A DNA stretch of 7,200 bases, taken from assembly GCA_937997355.1 (NCBI GenBank), contig CALKTZ010000040.1, forward strand, positions 1 to 7,200, given 5' to 3'. The notes under the pieces are model-generated. The model searched no databases. It saw only the letters and a list, made by a program, of their open reading frames with translations, and had not been told where the DNA came from. This document shows positions 1 to 4,673 of the stretch, in pieces. Made by a program: the position numbers and the translations under genes. How positions within the stretch are numbered: position 1 is the first letter of the stretch; each line of letters opens with the position of its first letter. This DNA is from an uncultured Planctomycetales bacterium. Its GTDB lineage: Bacteria > Planctomycetota > Planctomycetia > Isosphaerales > Isosphaeraceae.

Positions 1-2
1 AC

Positions 3-377
3 GCTCAAACGTATTACTATCCCCAGTCGGGCGGGTCGGGAACCTGGAGCGGCTATGCCCCCAGCTATCCCTGGGGGAGCTATGCTCCCGGATCGGCCTG
101 GGCCCCTTACGTGCCGGGCACGCCCAACGTGGCGACGGTGCAACCTCCCGGGACAATGCCCCCCGTCGTGACTGGCCCCACGACGACGACCCAGCCCGGT
201 TACGTGACGGTTCCCCCGACCGCGACCCGACGCAACCTGATCAACGGCGTCCGCTATCCGGTCCGTGGGCCGACGCCTTATGCCGACGGTCGCCCCCGCG
301 CTTATTACGAGTACGGAACGGGCCGAAGCGTCCCGCTGGCCAAGCCCTGGCTGCCGGGAGCACCCGGAGGGCGTTGA
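3..377 (+). CDS. 3' end of a Pro/Tyr/Gly-rich protein (5' end outside window)
   Basis: The frame is open from the first bases of the window to a TGA at 375-377, giving the last 124 residues of a protein whose start lies upstream. A GTG at 111 could be read as a start, but the frame continues upstream with the same composition, so I treat the gene as partial. The visible part is low-complexity. It has Tyr/Pro/Ser/Gly-rich stretches, then a Pro/Thr-rich linker with a TTTT run, then a more regular C-terminal segment of about 50 residues beginning RRNLINGVRYPVRG. There are no Cys residues, no membrane helix and no recognisable catalytic motif. The composition fits an exported or surface-associated structural protein, but no function can be assigned. 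It converges with the minus-strand gene at 526-1158, and a hairpin candidate terminator lies between them. Confidence 0.7.
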   Translation, partial: AQTYYYPQSGGSGTWSGYAPSYPWGSYAPGSAWAPYVPGTPNVATVQPPGTMPPVVTGPTTTTQPGYVTVPPTATRRNLINGVRYPVRGPTPYADGRPRAYYEYGTGRSVPLAKPWLPGAPGGR

Positions 378-442
378 TTCCGGCCTCGCCATTCTTCGAA
401 TTATTCAGCGCGGAAGGCTGATCTGAGCTCGGTCGAAAATAC

Positions 443-501
443 CGGCCAAGATCGTGTCGACTCAACCTGCCTTCTGAGTCGGCGTGGGTCTTGGCCGTTT
501 T
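443..501. terminator. Candidate bidirectional intrinsic terminator between convergent genes
   Basis: A perfect 8-bp outer stem (443-450 with 490-497, CGGCCAAG/CTTGGCCG) encloses an inner stem (452-464 with 475-487). The inner stem includes a perfect GACTCA/TGAGTC core and several G-U pairs. The loop is 10 nt and there is only a 1/2-nt bulge between the stems. TTTT (498-501) follows on the + strand. On the opposite strand, the sequence beyond the stem reads GTATTTTC (434-441). The hairpin sits between the stop at 377 (+) and the stop at 526 (-), where a shared terminator would be expected. The inner G-U pairs become A-C mismatches in the minus-strand RNA, so the structure should work better for the + gene. 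Confidence 0.55.
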
Positions 502-525
502 GCCGCGCCTTCAGTTGTGTGACGC

Positions 526-1158
526 TCATTGGAACTGAGGGGGCTGCATGCCCGGCTCTTCCGGCCGCGGCTGCGGCTCTCGCGCCACCTCTTCCACAAC
601 CTCGCCCTGGGCATCGAAACGGCCGATGCCGGGTGTCCCGTCCGGTCGAATGGCCATGGCGGCCCGGAGCGCCCCGGCCCGATCGTAGACGTTGATTCCG
701 GACGAACCGTCCAGCCCCACGTCCAGCGAGGTGCGAACCCGCCCCTGGGCGTCGAACAGGCCAACCCCCGGCGTCCCATCGGGGCGAATCGCCAATACCA
801 GGCCGAGAGATCCCGGCGCGCTGTGCAGATTGACGCCGGGATTTCCTTGCGGGCTCAATTCCATCGACAGCCGCACCTTCCCCGACTCGTCGAACAGGCC
901 GAGCCCCGGAGTGCCGTCGGGGCGAATCGCCAGGGCGGCACGCATCCGGTTGGATTTATCGCGGAGGACGAATTCCCCCCCCTCAATCGTGGCATGGGAT
1001 TGCAAGGCCGCCCCGCCGAGGAGCATCAACGAGAGACACGCCATTCCTCCTATCCCGGCCCGTTTCCATCGCTCGCAACGCGCCTGTAACTTCTGATTGG
1101 CCAACTCCAGAGCCTCGATACGCTCTAACACTGAGCAGTGTGTCTGCATATTCATCAT
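526..1158 (-). CDS. Membrane-anchored 23-residue-repeat protein, function unknown
   Basis: The protein has 210 residues. Residues 8-33 are charged and Leu/Glu/Gln/Arg-rich and could form a short coiled coil. Residues 34-54 are a hydrophobic helix with no lipobox, best read as a signal anchor. From residue 63 the chain is tandem 23-residue repeats with the pattern hydrophobic-x-hydrophobic-x-D-x-x-G-x-x-R, then AIRPDGTPG. Full units span residues 63-85, 86-108, 109-131, 132-154 and 155-177, followed by a partial sixth and a Pro/Glu-rich tail. The alternating beta-strand-like pattern with DG turns suggests a beta-solenoid or beta-roll outside the cytoplasm (inference). The start at 1158 is supported by GGAG (1166-1169, minus strand) with a 7-nt spacer; nearby in-frame ATGs at 1155 and 1149 are possible. 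I recognise no enzyme motif. It is likely a single-gene unit transcribed from the AT-rich gap upstream. Confidence 0.8.
   Translation of the reverse strand: MMNMQTHCSVLERIEALELANQKLQARCERWKRAGIGGMACLSLMLLGGAALQSHATIEGGEFVLRDKSNRMRAALAIRPDGTPGLGLFDESGKVRLSMELSPQGNPGVNLHSAPGSLGLVLAIRPDGTPGVGLFDAQGRVRTSLDVGLDGSSGINVYDRAGALRAAMAIRPDGTPGIGRFDAQGEVVEEVAREPQPRPEEPGMQPPQFQ
628..972 (-). repeat. Five in-frame tandem 69-bp (23-residue) coding repeats
   Basis: The units, in reading order on the minus strand, are 972-904, 903-835, 834-766, 765-697 and 696-628, and a partial copy continues to about 595. Units 1, 3 and 5 all end in AIRPDGTPG, whereas units 2 and 4 have the divergent endings ELSPQGNPG and DVGLDGSSG. 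The array therefore has a higher-order 46-residue (138-bp) period, suggesting that a two-unit block was duplicated. Every unit has exactly 23 residues with no indels, which points to a structural constraint. Confidence 0.8.
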
Positions 1159-1424
1159 CGCGGGACTCCGTCAGGGAGGGGAGGAATGTTGGGTCCCGCA
1201 TAGAGCAAAATATGCACCAAGTACGTTTGAAAAAATGGATTATTTTCTATCTCCTGATTTTCCAATATCTTATGGAGAATCAACGAGATTGATTTTAACC
1301 TTGGGAGAGAGGCTTTACGCTTTGTTTTAATGCACAAAGCTAATTTCTTGTGCAGTTCCAAAAAGGGGACATGCTGATTTATTTGGAAGCCTAGGAGAAA
1401 TGGCGAATTTTGGTCCAGGGAATC
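1159..1424. other. AT-rich intergenic gap (266 bp) with inverted repeats, no convincing gene
   Basis: Base composition changes sharply here. The stretch from about 1200 to 1400 is roughly two-thirds A+T by eye, while the flanking genes are GC-rich. Short open frames cross it on both strands but show no ribosome-binding site or protein-like pattern. It must hold the promoter of the minus-strand repeat-protein gene, but I could not pick out a convincing -35/-10 pair. An operator-like inverted repeat, AATCAA-N5-TTGATT, lies at 1278-1294. The repeat cluster at 1331-1388 is described separately. Confidence 0.5.
1331..1388. repeat. REP-like element: hairpin plus AAAAAGGGGACATG-type motif
   Basis: Two adjacent perfect 7-bp inverted repeats are present. 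The first is TGCACAA (1331-1337) with TTGTGCA (1348-1354), loop 10 nt. The second is TTCCAAA (1356-1362) with TTTGGAA (1382-1388), enclosing AGGGGACATGCTGATTTA. The AAAAAGGGGACA...GATTTATTT wording resembles short dispersed repeats that I associate with REP-type (Y1, IS200-like) transposases in many bacterial genomes. This is from memory and was not checked. No transposase gene is present here, so this would be a solitary element or a remnant. It could instead be a simple hairpin in the 3' region of the porin gene, which ends at 1425 on the minus strand. Confidence 0.35.
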
Positions 1425-2849
1425 TCAGAATTGCAGGATGACGTCGAAGGCGAGGGTGAGCTGACCGCCCCTTGTGCCGTCGTCATAGGGGTGGGTGAAT
1501 TGTGCCCAATCGTAGCGGATTTCGGGGCGAATCCAGAGATTGGGACGAGGCTTGTAGATCGCGCCGAGGGTCAGCTCATTGAAGGTGTCGTCGAAGCCGG
1601 TTGCCAGGCCATTGCCGTCTCGGAAAATCTCCGCGCGGAAGACGCCGGTGATCTTGTCGTGGAACTGGTAGAGGAAGTGGTGGCAGAACCCGTAATAAGT
1701 GCCGCGGATCGGGCGGCCGCGCGGTCCCAGGCCGAGGACGTTTCCTTCCGTCACGACGGTCACTTCGGCGGCTTGGGTCAGCTTGTCGCTCCACTGACGG
1801 ACCAGCACGTTCGACGAGTAGACGAACGTGCTCCGGTTGTAGTAGGGATTGCGCCGGTTTTGGAGTTCGGGGGAGGTGAAGACGCCGACCGGGTAGCTGT
1901 CGACCAGGTCGAGATTGGCCGAGGGGAAGAACGGGAGTTGGTTCGGTCCGACGAACAGGGTTGAGGTGAAGGTGGTCTTGCCGGACTCCGAGGTCCAGTT
2001 GACCCCGCCCAGATAGCCGTAATGGTAGTTGGAGTCAATCCAGCGGTCGCCGCCGTTGACCGCGCCGCTGGAGACGACCACGTGCTTGGAGAGGTGAAAC
2101 CTCGCCAATGCTCCCAGGAAGGTGAATGGCGTGTAATTGAGCAGATAGGGGACCGAGAGCAGGGGGCGATTCACCGCCATCACCGACTCGAACCCCGCCG
2201 GGGAGTAGAACCGGCCTCCGCGAAGGTCGATCCCCCCTTCGAACAGAACCGGCAGGTGGAGTTCCGCGTACATCTGCGGGAAGTCGACCCCGACGAAGCC
2301 CAGGGGCGTGAAGACGTTATTGAACAGGCCGAACGAGTGCGTGAACATCCAGTCATTGCCGAACAGGGTGTCCAGCCGGAAGCCGTAGTCGAATTCGTCC
2401 TCCGTCCCCAGCGCGCGTTCGACGATGAAATAATATTGGTTCCCCTGCCACTCGTTGGCGAGCCGGTTGGGAAAGACCGTGACGGTCGACCGGTTGCGCG
2501 GATTGAAGCCCGGGGTGGCGGTGTAGCTGTTCTGGATCCAGCCGTAGAGTTGCCAGCGGGAATCCTCCAGGCCGAGGAGCCTGGAGAGATCCCGGATCGG
2601 TTTTTCCGCGGGGGTGTCCGGCGCGTTGGCCTGCTCCGACCTGGGGGCGAGCCCGACATTCACCGCGGCGGGTCGAGTGAGGTCGCCGGTCGATCGGGAA
2701 CTCGGTGGCGTGGAAGCAGGAAGCGAGTCCGCGTCGGAATTCGTCGCAGGGGCCGGGCTCGGCGTCGGCGCCTGGCCATGGGCCTCGCTAGCCCAGATCA
2801 ATAGCGGGAGAAGCAAAGACAGGACGGTCGCAAACGGACGGACCGTCAT
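1425..2849 (-). CDS. BBP2/OmpL-like outer-membrane beta-barrel porin
   Basis: The protein has 474 residues. Residues 1-25 form a signal peptide with a hydrophobic core (LSLLLPLLIWA) and likely cleavage at AHG/QA. Residues 27-80 are a Pro/Ser/Thr/Ala-rich linker. From about residue 98 the sequence shows alternating amphipathic strands, beginning WQLYGWIQNSYT and continuing with many aromatic-rich strands separated by short turns. It ends in ILQF, the terminal aromatic residue expected for a substrate of the BAM barrel-assembly machinery. The LYGW-type first strand and overall length fit the 'putative beta-barrel porin-2, OmpL-like' (BBP2) family, which I recall as abundant in planctomycetes. 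The likely role is diffusion of small solutes across the outer membrane; the substrate is unknown. The start at 2849 is supported by AGGA (2858-2861) with an 8-nt spacer. The PEP-CTERM gene is upstream on the same strand, separated by 151 bp with two stem-loops, so co-transcription is uncertain. Confidence 0.82.
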   Translation of the reverse strand: MTVRPFATVLSLLLPLLIWASEAHGQAPTPSPAPATNSDADSLPASTPPSSRSTGDLTRPAAVNVGLAPRSEQANAPDTPAEKPIRDLSRLLGLEDSRWQLYGWIQNSYTATPGFNPRNRSTVTVFPNRLANEWQGNQYYFIVERALGTEDEFDYGFRLDTLFGNDWMFTHSFGLFNNVFTPLGFVGVDFPQMYAELHLPVLFEGGIDLRGGRFYSPAGFESVMAVNRPLLSVPYLLNYTPFTFLGALARFHLSKHVVVSSGAVNGGDRWIDSNYHYGYLGGVNWTSESGKTTFTSTLFVGPNQLPFFPSANLDLVDSYPVGVFTSPELQNRRNPYYNRSTFVYSSNVLVRQWSDKLTQAAEVTVVTEGNVLGLGPRGRPIRGTYYGFCHHFLYQFHDKITGVFRAEIFRDGNGLATGFDDTFNELTLGAIYKPRPNLWIRPEIRYDWAQFTHPYDDGTRGGQLTLAFDVILQF

Positions 2850-2877
2850 GGTCGATTTCCTATCTCCACGACTCTCG

Positions 2878-2924
2878 GATCAACCTCGGGGCCGGGCGGG
2901 ACGAGGAACCCGGCCGGATTGATC
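2878..2924 (-). promoter_or_regulatory. Nested stem-loop in the porin 5' region
   Basis: An outer stem GATCAA (2878-2883)/TTGATC (2919-2924) can extend by CC/GG across a one-base bulge. It encloses a perfect GC-rich stem GGCCGGG (2890-2896)/CCCGGCC (2909-2915) with a 12-nt loop. The structure lies 28 bases upstream of the porin ATG on the minus strand. It has no T-run on either side, so it is not a standard intrinsic terminator. If transcribed it would be a structured leader. GC-rich DNA often forms such stems by chance. Confidence 0.3.
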
Positions 2925-2931
2925 GCATGGC

Positions 2932-2964
2932 TTCTCCTCTCAAGATCGGCCATTGAGAGGAGAG
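2932..2964 (-). terminator. Stem-loop downstream of the PEP-CTERM gene, without U-tract
   Basis: An 11-bp perfect stem (2933-2943 with 2953-2963, core TCCTCTCAA/TTGAGAGGA) plus one G-U pair closes a 9-nt loop. It lies 36 bases beyond the PEP-CTERM stop codon on the minus strand and before the porin gene. No U-tract follows on either strand, so it may act as an mRNA 3'-end stabiliser or a Rho-dependent or processing site rather than a classic intrinsic terminator. Confidence 0.4.
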
Positions 2965-3000
2965 ATGGCCAGTCGGAATCCGCCGAATGTTCCGGTTTGC

Positions 3001-3849
3001 TCACGAGGCGCGGCGACGGTGCCGCATCATCCCCGCGAGCCCGAACGCGCCCAGTCCGAGCAGGACGACGCTCGACGGCTCGGGGACGCTGGCCGCGGGA
3101 AACGGATCGCCATCGTTATTGAGCAGGCGGACATCCTCGGCGGTCAATGCCGAGTTGAAGACCCGGATCAGCGCCACCTTGCCGTTGCCGTATTCGTACG
3201 CGGAAGATCCCTCATTATCCAGGAAAAAGTTCAAGAAATTCGATGCAATCGCGTCCGGCAGGCCCGAGTATCCCACGGCCAGCACCCCGTTGACGTATGC
3301 CTGTTCTCCGGTCGGCGAGACGCTGAGCACCAGGTCGTAATAGGTGTTGTTCACCAGGTCCGGGCCGCCTGCATGGCTGCCTCCCTGATAGATGTCGAGC
3401 AGGGAAGGGCCGCCACGGCTTCCGAGATATAAACCGGAATCTTCCGCACTCGACGAATCGTGGCTGTTGATGATTCTTCGGAAGTTCGTCCCCGGCGCGC
3501 GAGGATCCAGCGTATCCGTGAAGGTGAAGACGACCTCCACGGCATAGTTGTTCGAGGTCAGTGACAGGGACGAGGTGTCCAGCCGGAGCGCGGACTGGAG
3601 CGTCGGATCACTGCTGGCGGACATCCGCTCATAGACGGTCCGCGTCTGGCCGAGCACATTCGTATCCGTGACGAACGATCCGGAGTTTAGCGCCGTGAGT
3701 GCCGGAGCGCCCGCCTCGTCCGCCGCGAGCGTGCCCTGAAACTGATACGTGGCGACCACGCCGGCGCCGGCGTGGATGTGGGCGGAAAGCAGCAGGGCGA
3801 TGAGGCCCATCGAGATCCGGATCGGCACCCTCGATCGTGTGAGTGACAT
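3001..3849 (-). CDS. Exported LamG-like (concanavalin A-fold) protein with PEP-CTERM sorting signal
   Basis: The protein has 282 residues. Residues 1-27 are a signal peptide: basic start, hydrophobic stretch ISMGLIALLLSA, likely cleavage after HIHA. The body (about 30-245) resembles a LamG/concanavalin A-like jelly-roll. Typical features are NNYAVEVVFTFTD, the strand YYDLVLSVSPTGEQAYVNGVL and the closing strand KVALIRVFNSALTAEDVRLLNND. The C-terminus is a textbook PEP-CTERM signal: VPEPSS (255-260), a hydrophobic helix (261-274) and a basic tail RHRRR. Such proteins are thought to be cleaved by an exosortase and displayed at the envelope or in extracellular matrix; no exosortase is in the window. 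The LamG-like fold suggests carbohydrate or polymer binding, but the ligand is unknown. I chose the ATG at 3849 over an upstream TTG at 3891 because it follows AAGGAAG at good spacing and begins directly with the signal peptide. Confidence 0.85.
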   Translation of the reverse strand: MSLTRSRVPIRISMGLIALLLSAHIHAGAGVVATYQFQGTLAADEAGAPALTALNSGSFVTDTNVLGQTRTVYERMSASSDPTLQSALRLDTSSLSLTSNNYAVEVVFTFTDTLDPRAPGTNFRRIINSHDSSSAEDSGLYLGSRGGPSLLDIYQGGSHAGGPDLVNNTYYDLVLSVSPTGEQAYVNGVLAVGYSGLPDAIASNFLNFFLDNEGSSAYEYGNGKVALIRVFNSALTAEDVRLLNNDGDPFPAASVPEPSSVVLLGLGAFGLAGMMRHRRRAS

Positions 3850-3857
3850 GGGATGAT

Positions 3858-3864
3858 CTTCCTT
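3858..3864 (-). promoter_or_regulatory. Ribosome-binding site deciding the PEP-CTERM start
   Basis: On the minus strand AAGGAAG (3864-3858) precedes the ATG at 3849 by 8 nt. This favours the 282-residue product over a TTG-started form 14 residues longer, which has no comparable site and would put charged residues ahead of the signal peptide. Confidence 0.7.
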
Positions 3865-3896
3865 GTGGGGTGAAGTCAATTCGGCGCGCAATTCGA

Positions 3897-3935
3897 TCGA
3901 CCTCGCAAGCCCTTCGGCGGTCTTGCGAAGGTCGA
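3897..3935 (-). promoter_or_regulatory. Strong stem-loop in the PEP-CTERM gene leader
   Basis: TCGACC-TCGCAAG (3897-3909) pairs with CTTGCGA-A-GGTCGA (3922-3935). This makes a 13-bp stem with a single bulged base and a 12-nt loop. On the minus strand it lies 47 bases upstream of the ATG at 3849 and downstream of the candidate promoter, so it would be in the mRNA leader. No U-tract follows it on the minus strand. It may stabilise the mRNA or bind a regulator. It matches no riboswitch class that I recognise. Confidence 0.4.
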
Positions 3936-3972
3936 ATGAAGTTTTGAGGACTCAATCTCTAGGATGAAGATC

Positions 3973-4010
3973 ATCGTACTCGCGAGAAAACCGAAATCAA
4001 TGAAAAAAAA
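3973..4010 (-). promoter_or_regulatory. Candidate sigma-70-type promoter of the PEP-CTERM gene
   Basis: On the minus strand TTGATT (4000-3995) is followed after 16 nt by TACGAT (3978-3973), each matching 4 of 6 consensus bases. A T8 run (4010-4003) just upstream of the -35 resembles an UP element. The predicted leader would be about 115 nt and would include the hairpin at 3897-3935. Planctomycete promoter consensus is poorly known, so this is tentative. Confidence 0.3.
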
Positions 4011-4166
4011 GCATTTTGGAATCAGTCGAATTTCTGTGGTAATCAATATGGTTAATATTAAATGATTTTATGACGTGAATGATGCATGCGCTCCGCCGGC
4101 ATGGGTTTGACGATGCCCGTTGCGATGGTCACACGATGATCCAGCGATTGCGGGCAGTTGGCGAGA

Positions 4167-4181
4167 AGGGAAATTTTCCCT
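4167..4181. promoter_or_regulatory. Symmetrical palindrome just upstream of the GntR promoter
   Basis: AGGGAAA-T-TTTCCCT is a perfect 7-bp inverted repeat around one central base. A second partner, TCCCTT (4187-4192), can also pair with AAGGGA (4166-4171) and runs into the -35 element. The spacing, ending 9 bp before TTGACT, suits an activator or second repressor site. Its wording differs from the ACTGTA operator, so a different protein would be expected. Confidence 0.35.
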
Positions 4182-4190
4182 AATTATCCC

Positions 4191-4218
4191 TTGACTGTAT
4201 CGATAACTGTATTAAAAC
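4191..4218 (+). promoter_or_regulatory. Candidate promoter of the GntR-ABC operon
   Basis: TTGACT (4191-4196) matches 5 of 6 -35 bases. TAAAAC (4213-4218) matches 4 of 6 -10 bases at 16-bp spacing. An alternative -10, TATTAA (4210-4215), would be too close. Transcription would begin near 4225, leaving a leader of about 20 nt before the ATG at 4247. That argues against the in-frame ATG at 4220 being used. Confidence 0.5.
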
Positions 4219-4230
4219 AATGAGTACAGT
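4194..4230. promoter_or_regulatory. YtrA-type operator, ACTGTA-N13-TACAGT, plus an extra half-site
   Basis: ACTGTA (4206-4211) and TACAGT (4225-4230) form an inverted repeat with exactly 13 bp between them, extended to 7 bp per arm (AACTGTA/TACAGTT). A third half-site, ACTGTA (4194-4199), is a direct repeat 12 bp upstream and overlaps the -35. The operator covers the candidate -10 and predicted start point, so bound repressor would block RNA polymerase. The B. subtilis YtrA operator is published, as I recall, as AGTGTA-N13-TACACT, the same layout with one base changed per arm. The likely ligand is the GntR protein encoded immediately downstream (autoregulation). Confidence 0.65.
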
Positions 4231-4235
4231 TAATC

Positions 4236-4242
4236 GAGGTGA
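4236..4242 (+). promoter_or_regulatory. Ribosome-binding site deciding the GntR start
   Basis: GAGGTGA lies 4 nt before the ATG at 4247 (7 nt counted from GAGG). The alternative ATG at 4220 has no such site and lies inside the operator, at or before the predicted transcription start. Confidence 0.65.
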
Positions 4243-4246
4243 ACTC

Positions 4247-4657
4247 ATGCAGTTTGAAATCGAGGGTGCGAGCCGACTGCCGATCTACCAGCAGCTTGTG
4301 CGGCAGGTGCGCGCGGCGATCGCGCGAGGGGACCTGAAGCCCGAGCAGCAGTTGCCCTCGGTGCGCCAGCTCTCACGCGACCTGGTGATCAACCCGAACA
4401 CGGTGGCGCGGGCCTACACCGAGCTCGAACGCGAGGGCCTGCTCAACAACCGTCCGGGGCGCGGGGTGTTCGTCGCCGAGCCTCGTGGGGAGTTGAACGA
4501 GGACGCGCGGCACCGGCGACTCGCGGAAGGTCTCGATGCGTTCCTCACCCAGGCGGTGCATCTCGGCTTTTCGGAGGAGGAAGTGTTGCGGCTCGTGGCG
4601 TCGCGTTCGAGCCAGTTCCAGTGGAATTCGGGTGCGGGAAAACCGGGATCGCAATGA
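4247..4657 (+). CDS. YtrA-subfamily GntR transcriptional repressor
   Basis: The protein has 136 residues, the short length typical of the YtrA subfamily rather than larger GntR proteins. The winged helix-turn-helix covers about residues 11-76: LPIYQQLVRQVRAAIARGDL (helix 1), LPSVRQLSRDL and NPNTVARAYTELEREGLL (helix-turn-helix and recognition helix), and the wing GRGVFV. Residues 82-119 form two helices, the small dimerisation region of the YtrA group, with no large effector-binding domain. The last 16 residues are likely disordered. It is followed 16 nt later by an ABC ATPase gene, the classic YtrA arrangement. It is expected to be a cytoplasmic dimer repressing its own operon from the ACTGTA-N13-TACAGT site. 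The inducing signal is unknown; in B. subtilis YtrA responds to certain cell-wall antibiotics. Start choice is justified under the ribosome-binding-site entry. Confidence 0.9.
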   Translation: MQFEIEGASRLPIYQQLVRQVRAAIARGDLKPEQQLPSVRQLSRDLVINPNTVARAYTELEREGLLNNRPGRGVFVAEPRGELNEDARHRRLAEGLDAFLTQAVHLGFSEEEVLRLVASRSSQFQWNSGAGKPGSQ

Positions 4658-4673
4658 TGAGAAAGGGGACGCC

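Larger units (their letters stand above)
3850..4246. other. Divergent AT-rich regulatory intergenic region
   Basis: This gap separates the minus-strand PEP-CTERM gene from the plus-strand GntR operon and contains no credible coding sequence. Its middle (about 3980-4080) is strongly AT-rich, with an A8 tract (4003-4010) and a perfect palindrome TTAATATTAA (4052-4061). The left part carries the leader hairpin and candidate promoter of the PEP-CTERM gene. The right part carries the AGGGAAA-T-TTTCCCT palindrome, the GntR promoter and the operator. The stretch 4082-4160 is of ordinary composition and I see no signal in it. Confidence 0.6.

Noticed and set aside
529..1089. Plus-strand open frame opposite the repeat protein
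   Set aside because: The regular 23-residue repeats, membrane anchor and ribosome-binding site are all on the minus strand.
1155..1361. Small minus-strand open frame (68 codons) across the AT-rich gap
   Set aside because: It overlaps the start of the repeat-protein gene, has no ribosome-binding site and shows no protein-like pattern.
2022..2804. Plus-strand open frame (260 codons) opposite the porin gene
   Set aside because: The minus frame encodes a full signal peptide and beta-barrel pattern with a C-terminal Phe. The plus frame is Arg/Glu/Val-rich with no fold signature.
3850..3891. TTG start at 3891 giving a 296-residue PEP-CTERM protein
   Set aside because: It would put 14 polar and charged residues before the signal peptide and lacks a ribosome-binding site, while the ATG at 3849 has AAGGAAG at proper spacing.
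4001..4010. T8 run on the minus strand as the tail of an intrinsic terminator
   Set aside because: No stem precedes it on the minus strand and no minus-strand gene ends nearby. An UP-element-like role beside the candidate promoter fits better.
4220..4246. ATG at 4220 as the GntR start
   Set aside because: It lies inside the operator and at or before the predicted transcription start. The ATG at 4247 has GAGGTGA ahead of it and yields the normal YtrA-family N-terminus.
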